DNA of 64,000 bases, from assembly GCF_025244925.1 (NCBI RefSeq), contig NZ_CP104275.1, forward strand, positions 2,170,001-2,234,000, in the 5' to 3' direction. How positions within the stretch are numbered: the first letter of the stretch is position 1; every line of letters starts with the position of its first letter. The notes beneath the pieces were generated by a model. The model saw nothing but the letters and a program-made list of their open reading frames with translations, did not search any database and was not told where the DNA came from. Both the position numbers and the translations under genes were made by a program. The stretch is from Arthrobacter zhaoxinii. GTDB lineage: Bacteria; Actinomycetota; Actinomycetes; Actinomycetales; Micrococcaceae. Shown piece after piece: positions 26,206 through 35,638 of the stretch.

Positions 26206-27435
26206 ATGGTGCGCTCCCCCAGAATCCCAATCCCCCAGGAAATCCAGGTCCTTATCGCGGCCGCCTTCGTCATAGCCCTTGGCTTTGGCCTGGTGGCGCC
26301 GGTACTGCCGCAGTTCGCGCAGAGTTTCGACGTCGGCGTCACGGCTTCCGCCGTGATTGTCAGCGCGTTTGCGTTTACCCGGCTGGTGTTCGCCCCGGCC
26401 GGCGGCATGCTGCTGGAAAAGCTCGGCGAGCGCCCGGTCTACATTGCCGGCCTGCTGATCGTGGCCCTGTCCACCGCCGCGTGTGCCTTTGCACAGAGTT
26501 ACTGGCAGCTGCTGGTCTTCCGCGGCCTGGGCGGCATCGGCTCCACCATGTTCACCATCTCGGCCATGGCGCTGATCATCCGGCTGGCGCCTCCGGAGGT
26601 CCGCGGCCGGGTCTCCGGCGCCTATGCCTCCTCCTTCCTGCTGGGCAACATCGGCGGACCGCTGCTCGGCGGCCTGCTGGCGGGCCTTGGACTGCGCGTA
26701 CCGTTCCTGGTCTACGCCGCCGCCCTGGTGCTGGCCGCCGGCGTCGTCTACTTCCGGCTGAAGGATGCCCGGCCCGCCCCCGGAACCGAGGACACGCAGG
26801 CCGCGGCCAAGCCGGTGCTGACCGTGCGGGAGGCCCTGCGCGATTCCTCCTACCGGGCGGCGCTGGCCTCCTCCTTCGCCAACGGCTGGTCCTCCTTCGG
26901 GGTACGCAATGCCCTGGTCCCCCTGTTCGCCGCCGCGGCGCTGTCCGCCGGACCGGAGGTGGCGGGTATATCCCTGACCGCGTTCGCCGCGGGCACCGCC
27001 GTCGTCCTGACCTTCTCCGGCCGGCTGGCCGACAGCTGGGGCCGCAAGCCCCTGGTCCTCATCGGCATGGCCGTGAACGCCGTGGCCACCGGGCTGATGG
27101 GCTTCAGCTCCAGCGTTCCGGAGTTCCTGATCATCTCCGTCATTGCGGGCATGGGCACCGGGCTGCTCAATCCCGCCCAGCAGGCGGCGGTGGGTGACAT
27201 CATCGGCAACGGACGCAGCGGCGGCAAGGTCCTGGCCACCTTCCAGATGGCCAGCGACACCGGTGCGATTGCCGGACCTATCCTCGCCGGCATGCTCGCC
27301 GATTCGCTGGGTTACTCGTGGGCATTCGGCGTCACCGGCGCCATCGGCCTGCTGGGCTTCCTCGCCTGGCTGGCGGCGCGCGAAACCCTGCCTGCCCGCA
27401 AACCGGCTCCCGCCCCTACTACCATCGAGGAATGA
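26206..27435 (+). CDS. Major facilitator superfamily transporter
   Basis: A 409-residue, 12-helix MFS protein of the drug/proton antiporter type. The signature between helices 2 and 3 reads GGMLLEKLGERPVY, and the second-half equivalent reads SGRLADSWGRKPLVLIGM. The charge pattern and length fit an exporter; substrate unknown. The stop overlaps the start of the next gene (ATGA), so the two are co-expressed. Confidence 0.88.
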   Translation: MVRSPRIPIPQEIQVLIAAAFVIALGFGLVAPVLPQFAQSFDVGVTASAVIVSAFAFTRLVFAPAGGMLLEKLGERPVYIAGLLIVALSTAACAFAQSYWQLLVFRGLGGIGSTMFTISAMALIIRLAPPEVRGRVSGAYASSFLLGNIGGPLLGGLLAGLGLRVPFLVYAAALVLAAGVVYFRLKDARPAPGTEDTQAAAKPVLTVREALRDSSYRAALASSFANGWSSFGVRNALVPLFAAAALSAGPEVAGISLTAFAAGTAVVLTFSGRLADSWGRKPLVLIGMAVNAVATGLMGFSSSVPEFLIISVIAGMGTGLLNPAQQAAVGDIIGNGRSGGKVLATFQMASDTGAIAGPILAGMLADSLGYSWAFGVTGAIGLLGFLAWLAARETLPARKPAPAPTTIEE

Positions 27436-28163
27436 AGCCTTTCCTGCTCCTGGCCACCCGGGCCGAAGATGATGCCGCCGACGAGGAATACGCCTCGTTC
27501 CTGCGTTTCGGCGGGCTCGCCGAGGAACAGCTGCACCGGGTACGCCTCGAAGCCGCCCCGCTGCCGCCGGTGGACCTGGATTCCTACAGCGGCGTGATTG
27601 TGGGCGGCGGCCCGTTCAACTCCAGCGACCCGGAGGAAACCAAGTCCCCGGTCCAGGTGCGGGTGGAATCGGAAATGGCCAAGCTGCTCGACGACGTCGT
27701 GGACCGCGACTTCCCGTTCTTCGGCGCCTGCTACGGGGTGGGCACGCTGGGACGGCACCAGGGGGCAACAGTGGACCGGCGCTACGGCGAGCCCGTGGGC
27801 CCCGTCGAGGTCCGGCTGACACCCGAAGGCCGCCGGGATCCCCTCCTGGACGGCGTGCCGGACAGCTTCGCCGCCTACGTGGGGCACAAGGAAGCCGTGG
27901 CCGAGCTGCCGCCGCACGCGGTGAAGCTCGCCGGATCGGCGACCTGCCCGGTGCAGATGTTCCGGGTGAAGTCCAACCTCTATGCCACCCAGTTCCATCC
28001 CGAACTGGATGTGGCCGGGCTGCTGACGCGGATCTCCGTGTACCGGCACGCCGGCTACTTTGAGCCGGACGAGGCGGAGACGGTGATGGAGGCGGCCCGC
28101 GGATCGGCCGTGCACGTGCCGCCGCGGGTGCTGCGCAACTTCGTTCAGCGGTACGCGGCCTAA
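27432..28163 (+). CDS. Class I glutamine amidotransferase-like protein
   Basis: A 243-residue GMP-synthase-type GATase domain protein. The nucleophile Cys is in FFGACYGVGTLG, near residue 99. The catalytic His is in ATQFHPELD, followed by Asp in place of the usual Glu region (ELD). It has no synthetase domain, so it may deglutamylate or transfer amide nitrogen to an unknown partner. Translationally coupled to the MFS gene. Its TAA stop overlaps the smc stop on the other strand. Confidence 0.85.
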   Translation: MKPFLLLATRAEDDAADEEYASFLRFGGLAEEQLHRVRLEAAPLPPVDLDSYSGVIVGGGPFNSSDPEETKSPVQVRVESEMAKLLDDVVDRDFPFFGACYGVGTLGRHQGATVDRRYGEPVGPVEVRLTPEGRRDPLLDGVPDSFAAYVGHKEAVAELPPHAVKLAGSATCPVQMFRVKSNLYATQFHPELDVAGLLTRISVYRHAGYFEPDEAETVMEAARGSAVHVPPRVLRNFVQRYAA

Positions 28164-31100
28164 CCCTGCTGTGCGCCGGCGTCCGTTCCGCGCTCGATCC
28201 GCTGGCTGATCACCGTGGACACGCCGTCGCCGCGCATCGTGACGCCGTAGAGCGCGTCCGCCACCTCCATGGTGCGTTTCTGGTGGGTGATGACAATCAG
28301 CTGGCTGGACTCGCGCAGCTCCTCGAAGATGCCGATCAGCCGGCCGAGGTTCGTGTCATCCAGGGCCGCCTCCACCTCGTCCATCACGTAGAACGGCGAG
28401 GGCCGGGCCTTGAAGATGGCCACCAGCAGGGCCACCGCGGTCAGCGACCGCTCACCGCCGGAGAGCAGTGAAAGCCGTTTGATTTTCTTGCCGGCGGGCC
28501 GGGCATGGACCTCGATGCCCGTGGTCAGCATGTTGTCCGGATCGGTCAGCACGAGGCGGCCTTCCCCGCCCGGGAACAGCCGGCCGAACACCTGCCGGAA
28601 CTGCTCGGCGGTGTCCCGGAAGGCAGCGGTGAAGACCTCCTCCACACGGCGGTCGACGTCGGCAATGATGTTCAGCAGGTCCTTCCGGGTGGCCTTGAGG
28701 TCTTCCAGCTGCGTGGACAGGAACTGGTGGCGTTCCTCCAGCGCCGCGAATTCCTCCAGCGCCAGGGGATTGACCTTCCCCAGCGCGGCAAGATCCCGTT
28801 CGGCGCGTTTCAGCCGTTTCTCCTGCTCTGCCCGCACATACGGGATGCCGTCCAGGAGCGGATTGCCGTCCTCGTCCACCGGGGTCCGCAGGGCAGCCCA
28901 CTTGTCGCCGCTGACCGGCTCGGCCGGCACCGGAACGGGTTGATCCGGCCCGAAGTTCGCCACCAGGTGCTCGGGCGTTATGCCCAGCTCCTCCAGGGCA
29001 CGGGTTTCCAGTGCCTCGATCCGCAGGCGCTGCTGTGCGCGGGCGAGCTCGTCGCGGTGGACCGAATCCGTGAGCCGGGCCAGTTCGGCGGCGGCCTCGT
29101 TGGTGGCGCTGCGGACGGCGGCCAGTTCGGCGTCCCGGGCGGTCCGGGTCTCCTCGGCCCGGGTCCGTTCCTCGGCCGCCAGCGCCAGGGACACCTGCAG
29201 GTGGGCCAGCACGGCGTCCGCTGCCGCACCAACGGCCACGGCCCGGGCATGCTCCGCGGCCCGGCGCCGCGCCCGTTCCGCGGCGGCAGCGCGGGCCCGG
29301 CGTTCGGCCTGGGCGGCGCGTTCTAGGGATTCGGCGCGGCCGGCGACGGCCTTGAGCTGCTCCTCGGCCGAGCGCAGGCCGAGCCGGGCGTCCGTTTCGG
29401 CCCGGCGTGCGGAGGCTGCGGCGAGCGCCAGGGCGTCCCGGCGGTCGGCGGACGGTTCCTCTTCGGGTCGGTGTTCCTCGCCCGCGGCAGCCAGACGCTC
29501 CGCTACGGCGGCCAGGTTCGCTTCTTCCGCCACCACGTTGGCTTCGGCTGCCGCCATCAGGGACGAAAGCCGTTCAGCTTCCCCCGAGGCGGCGCGCAGG
29601 GCGGAGCCCAGGGTGCCGAGCCGTTCGGCAACCGCAGCGAGCCGGGCATCGGACTCGTGCAGGGCCGCGAGCGCCGCGTCCGTCCGTACCCGGCAGGCCT
29701 TCACCCGTGCGGCGGCAGCCCCGATGCCGGCTCCGGCTTCCTCCGCACGGGTCCGTGCCGCGGCCAGCCGGGCGTCGGTCTCCTCCACCGCTGCGGATAT
29801 TTCGAGCAGGCCCGGGGCCGAGACGGATCCGCCGCGGACGCTGAACGCGGTGAGGACATCGCCGTCGGCCGTCACTGCCGTGGCGTCGGGAGCGGCCGCC
29901 AGCAGGCTCACGGCCGATTCCAGGTCGGCTACGGCGACGGCAGAGCCCAGCAGCGCGTTCAGCGCATCCTGCACCGTGGCATCGGCACTCACCAGGGACA
30001 GCACAGGCACCGCGCCGGGCGGGAGCTCCGCGGGCAACTCCCGGACCGGGGCGGACGTCCCGGACAGCAGCAGGTCCGCCTGTCCCTCCCCCGCATCCTT
30101 CAGGTGCTGCAGTGCCTGCGCGGCGGCGCCGAGGTCCCCGGCGGCCAGGGCATCCGCTGCCGTGCCCAGGGCCGCGGCGACCGTCCGTTCATAACCCGGC
30201 TTGACGCTGACCAGGTCCGCCAGCGGCACCAGCACCCCGTCCAGACCGGCGTCCCGCAGGAAGGCAGTGCCGTTCCGCCGGTCCAGGCCGACGGCGAGCG
30301 CCTCCCGGCGGGCGGCCAGGTTCTCCGCCTCGCGGAGTGCTTCCTGCCGGGCCTGCTGCAGCTGCTGCAGCGCCTCTTCGGCTTCCTCCGCAGCTGCCTG
30401 CGCTTCTTCGTACTCGGCATCCAGGTCCGCTTCGCCCGCTTCGGCGCCGGCGGCCGAGCCTTCCAGCTTCTCGAACTCTTCCTGTGCACGGGCACGGCGT
30501 TCCTCGGCGGCGCTGATCGAAGCCCGCAGCCTGCCCACCTCGGAGCGGGACGAGGCCACCCGTGAGCGGGCGGCTTCCACCGAGCCGGTCAGCCGGGCCA
30601 GGCCCTCGCGCCGGTCCGCGGCAGCCCGCAGCAGTCCGGTGTACCGCTTCTCTTCGGCGGCGGCGTCCGCTTCGGCGGCCTCGCGGATCTCCACGGCGTC
30701 CTCAAGCCGTGCCCGCCGGTCTTCGATGTCGGCTTCCAGGGCCGCTGCTTCGGCGCGGATCCGGTCTGCCGAGGCCTGCAGCTGTTCCGGGTCCCGTCCG
30801 CTGCCCGCGTCCGGTTCCGCCGTGCCCAGCAGCCGGGCGCGTTCGGCCGCGAGGGCGGCGAGGGAACGGAACCGCTCCTGCAGCGAGGACAGCTCGTACC
30901 AGGTGTCGCGGGCTTTGTTCAGCTGCGGTGCCGCTTCGGCAGCCAGGGCCTCCAGCGCCGCCTGGCGCCGGCGCCCGGCGGCAACGGCGGCGTCGACCTC
31001 GGCCCGGCGTGCCTTCAGGGCGTTCTCATCCGCAGCCTCTTTCTGCCAGGCAGCGGTCAGGGTGGCCAGGTCATCGGCGAGCAGGCGTGACCGGGCGTCC

Positions 31101-31777
31101 CGGGCATCCTGCTGCACGGTCTTGGCCCGGCGGGCGACGGCGGCCTGCTTGCCCAGCGGTCCGAGCTGGCGGCGGAGCTCCGCCGTGAGATCCGTCACCC
31201 GGGCCAGGTTTGCCTGCATGGCGTCGAGCTTGCGCAGGGTTTTTTCCTTGCGCCGGCGGTGTTTCAGGATGCCCGCGGCCTCTTCGATGAACCCGCGGCG
31301 CTCCTCCGCTCCGGCGTGCAGCACCTTGTCCAGCTGCCCCTGGCCGACGATGACGTGCATCTCGCGTCCCAGCCCGGAGTCCGAAAGCAGTTCCTGGATG
31401 TCCAGCAGGCGGCACGGGCTGCCGTTGATGGCGTACTCGGACCCGCCGGCACGGAACAGCGTGCGCGAAATGGTGACCTCGGAGTATTCGATCGGCAGGG
31501 CGCCGTCGGCGTTGTCAATGGTCAGCGAAACCTGGGCCCGGCCCAGCGCCGCGCGGCCCGAGGCCCCGGAGGTGCCGGCGAAAATAACGTCTTCCATTTT
31601 GCCGCCGCGCAGGGTCTTGGCGCCCTGCTCGCCCATCACCCAGGCCAGGGCATCCACCACGTTGGATTTTCCGGACCCGTTGGGGCCAACCACCGCCGTC
31701 ACACCGGGTTCGAATTCAAAGGTGGTGGCCGATGCGAAGGACTTGAATCCTCGCATGGTCAGGGTCTTCAGATGCAC
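28160..31777 (-). CDS. smc: Chromosome segregation ATPase SMC
   Basis: A 1205-residue condensin subunit. The N-terminal head has Walker A VVGPNGSGKSN (about 30-39). Two long coiled coils rich in Ala/Glu/Arg flank the hinge, near residues 505-660. The C-terminal head has the ABC signature LSGGERSLTAVAL and Walker B FYVMDEVEAALDD. Acts with ScpA/ScpB to load and organise the origin region; scp genes are not in this window. GTG at 31777 with AGGAGAGA 9 nt upstream. Confidence 0.97.
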   Translation of the reverse strand: MHLKTLTMRGFKSFASATTFEFEPGVTAVVGPNGSGKSNVVDALAWVMGEQGAKTLRGGKMEDVIFAGTSGASGRAALGRAQVSLTIDNADGALPIEYSEVTISRTLFRAGGSEYAINGSPCRLLDIQELLSDSGLGREMHVIVGQGQLDKVLHAGAEERRGFIEEAAGILKHRRRKEKTLRKLDAMQANLARVTDLTAELRRQLGPLGKQAAVARRAKTVQQDARDARSRLLADDLATLTAAWQKEAADENALKARRAEVDAAVAAGRRRQAALEALAAEAAPQLNKARDTWYELSSLQERFRSLAALAAERARLLGTAEPDAGSGRDPEQLQASADRIRAEAAALEADIEDRRARLEDAVEIREAAEADAAAEEKRYTGLLRAAADRREGLARLTGSVEAARSRVASSRSEVGRLRASISAAEERRARAQEEFEKLEGSAAGAEAGEADLDAEYEEAQAAAEEAEEALQQLQQARQEALREAENLAARREALAVGLDRRNGTAFLRDAGLDGVLVPLADLVSVKPGYERTVAAALGTAADALAAGDLGAAAQALQHLKDAGEGQADLLLSGTSAPVRELPAELPPGAVPVLSLVSADATVQDALNALLGSAVAVADLESAVSLLAAAPDATAVTADGDVLTAFSVRGGSVSAPGLLEISAAVEETDARLAAARTRAEEAGAGIGAAAARVKACRVRTDAALAALHESDARLAAVAERLGTLGSALRAASGEAERLSSLMAAAEANVVAEEANLAAVAERLAAAGEEHRPEEEPSADRRDALALAAASARRAETDARLGLRSAEEQLKAVAGRAESLERAAQAERRARAAAAERARRRAAEHARAVAVGAAADAVLAHLQVSLALAAEERTRAEETRTARDAELAAVRSATNEAAAELARLTDSVHRDELARAQQRLRIEALETRALEELGITPEHLVANFGPDQPVPVPAEPVSGDKWAALRTPVDEDGNPLLDGIPYVRAEQEKRLKRAERDLAALGKVNPLALEEFAALEERHQFLSTQLEDLKATRKDLLNIIADVDRRVEEVFTAAFRDTAEQFRQVFGRLFPGGEGRLVLTDPDNMLTTGIEVHARPAGKKIKRLSLLSGGERSLTAVALLVAIFKARPSPFYVMDEVEAALDDTNLGRLIGIFEELRESSQLIVITHQKRTMEVADALYGVTMRGDGVSTVISQRIERGTDAGAQQG

Positions 31778-31991
31778 GGGGGTTAATCTCTCCTACCGGG
31801 GTTGATTCCTTAAATCTACGCGGTTAGCGTCAAAATTCCGCTCTACTCGGAGAGCGTAATCCGGCTTTTGCCTCCGGAATCGCGGGGCCGGTAAGTAGGC
31901 TTCTAGAAGAGTCATATGATTTTAGGGCGTGGATGCAGGCTTCACGGCGGCCGCCAGCGCGATAAGTTCAGCAGCAGACAAGGCAGGCATT

Positions 31992-33017
31992 TTGACCGGG
32001 AACTTCAACTTCCAGCACTCCAACTCCGCCATCCTCAGCGTGAACAGCGTTGAAGCCCCGGTGGTCATGAGTTCCAGTGAATTCGACGAGCGCCTCGAGC
32101 CCTCGCTCAAGCGGCTGCGGCTCTCCAAGCGCATGCTCGAGCGGGTGGCGGGCGTGAGCGAACGGCGGTGGTGGGCTGCCGGCACCGCGTTCGACGACGG
32201 CGCCACCGAGGCCGGCGCCAAGGCCCTGGCCGAAGCCGGCGTCGAGGCGTCCGAAATCGGGCTGCTCATCAACACCTCCGTGACCCGCCGGAACCTTGAG
32301 CCCTCCGTCGCCGTCAAGATCCACAACGGCCTGGGGCTTCCCTCCTCCGCCATGAACTTCGATCTGGCCAACGCCTGCCTGGGCTTCGTCAACGGCATGA
32401 CCCTGGCGTCCAACATGATCGACTCCGGGCAGATCAACTATGCCCTGATCGTGGCGGGCGAGGATTCCCAGGGCGTGCAGGAAGCCACGTTCGATCGGCT
32501 GAACGCCTCCGATTCCACCCGCGACGACTACCTGCGCGAATTCGCGACCCTCACCCTCGGCTCCGGCGCCGCGGCCGCCGTCATCGGCCGTGCCGACCGG
32601 CACCCGGGCTCGCACCGCATCCTCGGCGGCGTCTCGCGTGCCGGCACCCAGCACCACGAACTGTGCGTGGGCGGCATTGACGGCATGTACACCGACACCA
32701 AGGGCCTGCTGGACGGCGGACTGGAACTCGTCGTCGACGCCTGGCACGAAGCCCACGGCAACGGCTGGGACTGGACCGGGATGGACCGCTACGTCACCCA
32801 CCAGGTGTCCAACTCCTACACCAACGCCATCATCAAGGCAGTGGATCTGGACCGCAAAAAGGTGCCGATCACGTTCCCGAACTGGGGCAATGTGGGGCCG
32901 GCGTCGCTGCCGATGACCCTGGCCCAGGAATCCCGTTCCCTGAACCCCGGGGACCGGGTGCTGTGCATGGGCGTGGGCTCCGGCCTGAACACCACCATGA
33001 TGGAGATTGCGTGGTAG
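31992..33017 (+). CDS. oleA: OleA, acyl-CoA condensing thiolase of olefin biosynthesis
   Basis: First enzyme of long-chain cis-alkene biosynthesis: non-decarboxylative Claisen condensation of two acyl-CoAs to a 2-alkyl-3-ketoacid. KAS-III/thiolase fold with the Cys nucleophile in LANACLGFVNG, the catalytic Glu in TSVTRRNLEPSV, His in THQVSNSY and Asn in PNWGNVGPAS. TTG at 31992 gives 341 residues, the usual OleA length. A GTG at 31929 would add 21 residues without homology and is the alternative. The next genes encode the other pathway steps, which distinguishes it from FabH. Confidence 0.92.
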   Translation: MTGNFNFQHSNSAILSVNSVEAPVVMSSSEFDERLEPSLKRLRLSKRMLERVAGVSERRWWAAGTAFDDGATEAGAKALAEAGVEASEIGLLINTSVTRRNLEPSVAVKIHNGLGLPSSAMNFDLANACLGFVNGMTLASNMIDSGQINYALIVAGEDSQGVQEATFDRLNASDSTRDDYLREFATLTLGSGAAAAVIGRADRHPGSHRILGGVSRAGTQHHELCVGGIDGMYTDTKGLLDGGLELVVDAWHEAHGNGWDWTGMDRYVTHQVSNSYTNAIIKAVDLDRKKVPITFPNWGNVGPASLPMTLAQESRSLNPGDRVLCMGVGSGLNTTMMEIAW

Positions 33018-35638
33018 AGGAGCTTTGGCCCGGCGTTTCCCCCGCCTGGTCCTCGTTTGTCCACGTTCCCTCCACCGCCGCCGTCGAGGTTCCGGGCACG
33101 GTCCGCAAGTGGCATGTGCTCGACAACGGCCCTGACCTGGCCGCGGCCGGCGTCGAACCGGCCGGAACCCTGCTCTGCGTGCACGGCAACCCCACCTGGT
33201 CCTACCTCTGGCGCGCCCTGCTGGCCGCCGGAGCGTCCGCCGACAAGCCGTGGCGCGTGGTGGCCGTGGACCAGCTGGACATGGGCTTCTCCGAACGCAC
33301 CGGTGCCTTCCGGCGGCTCGAGGACCGGATCACCGACCTCGGCAACCTGACGGACACGCTCGGGATCACCGGCCCCGTGGTTACCGTGGGCCATGACTGG
33401 GGCGGCCTGATCTCCCTGGGCTGGGCGCTGCGGCACCGCCGCCAGCTCGCCGGCGTCGTACTGACCAACACCGCCGTGCACCCGGCCGGCTACTCGCTGC
33501 CGCCGGCGCTGAAGCTGGCCCTGCACCCGGCCGTCCATCCCTGGGGCACGCGCAGCACCGACGCCTTTATCCGGGTCACGCATTCCCTGGCGCAGCCTGC
33601 CCTGCCGGCTCCCGTCCGGGAGGCCTTCGCGCTGCCGTACCGCGGCACCGCCCGCCGGCACGGGGTCGCGAACTTCGTTGCCGACATTCCCGCCGTCGAG
33701 ACCCACCCCAGCTGGCGCACGCTGAACTCCGTCGCCGAGGGCATCCGCCGGCTCAATGTTCCCTCGCTGGTCCTCTGGGGACCTAAAGATCCCGTCTTCT
33801 CCGACCGCTACCTCCGCGACCTGCTGGAGCGGCTGCCGGCCTCCTCCGTGCACCGGTTCGAAGGTGCCGGGCATCTGCTGCCCGAAGACGTCGACATTGC
33901 CTCCCCCGTCTTCGCCTGGCTGCAGACCGCCGTCGAAAAGCCTGCGGATTCCGCACTCCGGCGCACTGAGCCGTTCCGGCCCATGCTCGCCGAGCTGGAC
34001 GAGCGTGCAGGCGATACCAGCCCCGCCGTCGTCGACATGGCACCGCTGGGCGGCGACGGCGCGGCCGCCGGACCGCGCACCCTGTCCTGGGCCGGGCTTG
34101 CCGAACGCGTGAACGCCCTCGCCGCGGGACTTGCGGCCGCCGGTGTGCGGCCGGGAACCCGGGTGAACCTGCTGGTGCCGCCCGGCATTGAACTGACCTC
34201 GCTGATCTACGCCTGCCTGCGCCTGAACGCCGTGATTGTGGTGGCCGACGCCGGGCTGGGCACCAAGGGCCTCGGCCGGGCCATCAAGGGCGCCGGACCG
34301 TCGTTCCTGATCGGCATCGACCGTGCGCTCATCGGCGCCCGGGCGTTCGGCTGGCCCGGCACGCGGATCAGCGTTTCCGAGTTGTCCCCGGCCCGCCGGC
34401 GGGTGCTGGGCGTGAAGCACACCGTGGAGGAGCTCATCGCCGACGGCGCCGGCTCCGAGGTGCCGTGGTACCCGGCAGATCCCGATGCCGACGCCGCCGT
34501 GCTCTTCACCTCCGGTTCCACCGGTCCGGCCAAGGGCGTGGTGTACACGCACCGGCAGCTGGCCGCCATGCGTGATGCCATCAAGGACACCTATAACCTG
34601 CGTGCCGGCACCTCGCTGGTAGCCGGCTTCGCGCCGTTTGCCCTGCTGGGACCGGCGCTGGGCGCGACGTCGGTGACGCCGGACATGGATGTCACCTCGC
34701 CTCGCACGCTCACTGCCGCGGCCCTGGCCGATGCAGCGGTGGCCGTGGATGCCACCACGATCTTCGCCTCGCCCGCAGCGCTGACGAATGTGCTGGCGAC
34801 CTCCGGAGAGCTGGATGCTCCGCAGCGGGCCGCGCTGGCCCAGGTGGAACTGCTGCTTTCGGCCGGTGCACCGATTGCCGAGCCGCTGCTGGCCCAGGTG
34901 CAGGACCTGGTGCCGAAGGCGTCCCTGCACACCCCGTACGGCATGACCGAGGCGCTGCCCGTCACCGACATCAGCCTGGAAGGCATCCGTGCCGCCGGGT
35001 CCGGCAACGGTGTCTGCGTCGGCACTGCGGTGTCCCGCGCCGAGGTGGCCATTGCCGAAGTCTTCCCGGACGGGTCCGTGGGCAGCGAACCGCTGACCGT
35101 CCCGAACCGTACCGGCGAAATCCTGGTCAGCGCCCCGCACGTCAAGGACCGCTACGACCGGCTCTGGATCACCGAGAGCCACAGTGCGTCCATTGACGGC
35201 TGGCACCGCACCGGCGACGTCGGGCATTTCGACGACGAGGGCCGGCTGTGGGTGGAGGGGCGCCTGGGCCACATCCTCAGCACGGCGGACGGCGTCCGCA
35301 CTCCGGTAGCCGCGGAACAGGCTGCCGAGGCGGTCGACGGCGTGGGCCGCGCGGCGCTGGTCGGCGTCGGACCTGCCGGAGCGCAGGTTCCCGTGGCCGT
35401 GGTGGAGACCGATCCTCCTGCACGCCGCGCCGGAACCGCGTCCCCGAAGCTGACCGCAGCCGTGCGGTCCCGCGTGGCCGGGCTGGTCGGGCTCGATCTG
35501 GCAGCAGTGCTCGTGCTGCCGCAGATGCCCACCGACATCCGGCACAATTCCAAGATCGACCGCACCGCACTGGCCGGCTGGGCGTCCCGCCTGCTCGCCG
35601 GCGGTCCGGTGCCGCGCCTGGGTAAGGGCAAGCGGTGA
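33011..35638 (+). CDS. oleBC: OleBC fusion: beta-lactone decarboxylase plus beta-lactone synthetase
   Basis: An 875-residue two-domain enzyme. Residues 1-315 are OleB, a haloalkane-dehalogenase-like alpha/beta hydrolase with HGNPTWSYLWR, the Asp nucleophile (about residue 129) in VGHDWGGL and the His in FEGAGHLLPED. Residues 330-875 are OleC, an AMP-ligase-fold beta-lactone synthetase with FTSGSTGPAKGVVYTH and TPYGMTEALPVTD. OleC forms the beta-lactone and OleB decarboxylates it to the alkene. Natural OleBC fusions are known in actinobacteria. GTG at 33011, 5 nt after GGAG, overlaps oleA by 7 nt. Confidence 0.94.
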   Translation: MVEELWPGVSPAWSSFVHVPSTAAVEVPGTVRKWHVLDNGPDLAAAGVEPAGTLLCVHGNPTWSYLWRALLAAGASADKPWRVVAVDQLDMGFSERTGAFRRLEDRITDLGNLTDTLGITGPVVTVGHDWGGLISLGWALRHRRQLAGVVLTNTAVHPAGYSLPPALKLALHPAVHPWGTRSTDAFIRVTHSLAQPALPAPVREAFALPYRGTARRHGVANFVADIPAVETHPSWRTLNSVAEGIRRLNVPSLVLWGPKDPVFSDRYLRDLLERLPASSVHRFEGAGHLLPEDVDIASPVFAWLQTAVEKPADSALRRTEPFRPMLAELDERAGDTSPAVVDMAPLGGDGAAAGPRTLSWAGLAERVNALAAGLAAAGVRPGTRVNLLVPPGIELTSLIYACLRLNAVIVVADAGLGTKGLGRAIKGAGPSFLIGIDRALIGARAFGWPGTRISVSELSPARRRVLGVKHTVEELIADGAGSEVPWYPADPDADAAVLFTSGSTGPAKGVVYTHRQLAAMRDAIKDTYNLRAGTSLVAGFAPFALLGPALGATSVTPDMDVTSPRTLTAAALADAAVAVDATTIFASPAALTNVLATSGELDAPQRAALAQVELLLSAGAPIAEPLLAQVQDLVPKASLHTPYGMTEALPVTDISLEGIRAAGSGNGVCVGTAVSRAEVAIAEVFPDGSVGSEPLTVPNRTGEILVSAPHVKDRYDRLWITESHSASIDGWHRTGDVGHFDDEGRLWVEGRLGHILSTADGVRTPVAAEQAAEAVDGVGRAALVGVGPAGAQVPVAVVETDPPARRAGTASPKLTAAVRSRVAGLVGLDLAAVLVLPQMPTDIRHNSKIDRTALAGWASRLLAGGPVPRLGKGKR

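Noticed and set aside
28980..31805. Several plus-strand Ser/Arg/Ala-rich frames opposite smc
   Set aside because: They are shadows of the Ala/Glu/Arg coiled-coil codons in smc.
32816..35545. Very long open frame on the minus strand opposite oleBC (over 900 codons)
   Set aside because: It is the antisense shadow of the OleBC gene, caused by high G+C at third positions. Its product is Gly/Arg/His-rich low complexity with no domain motifs.
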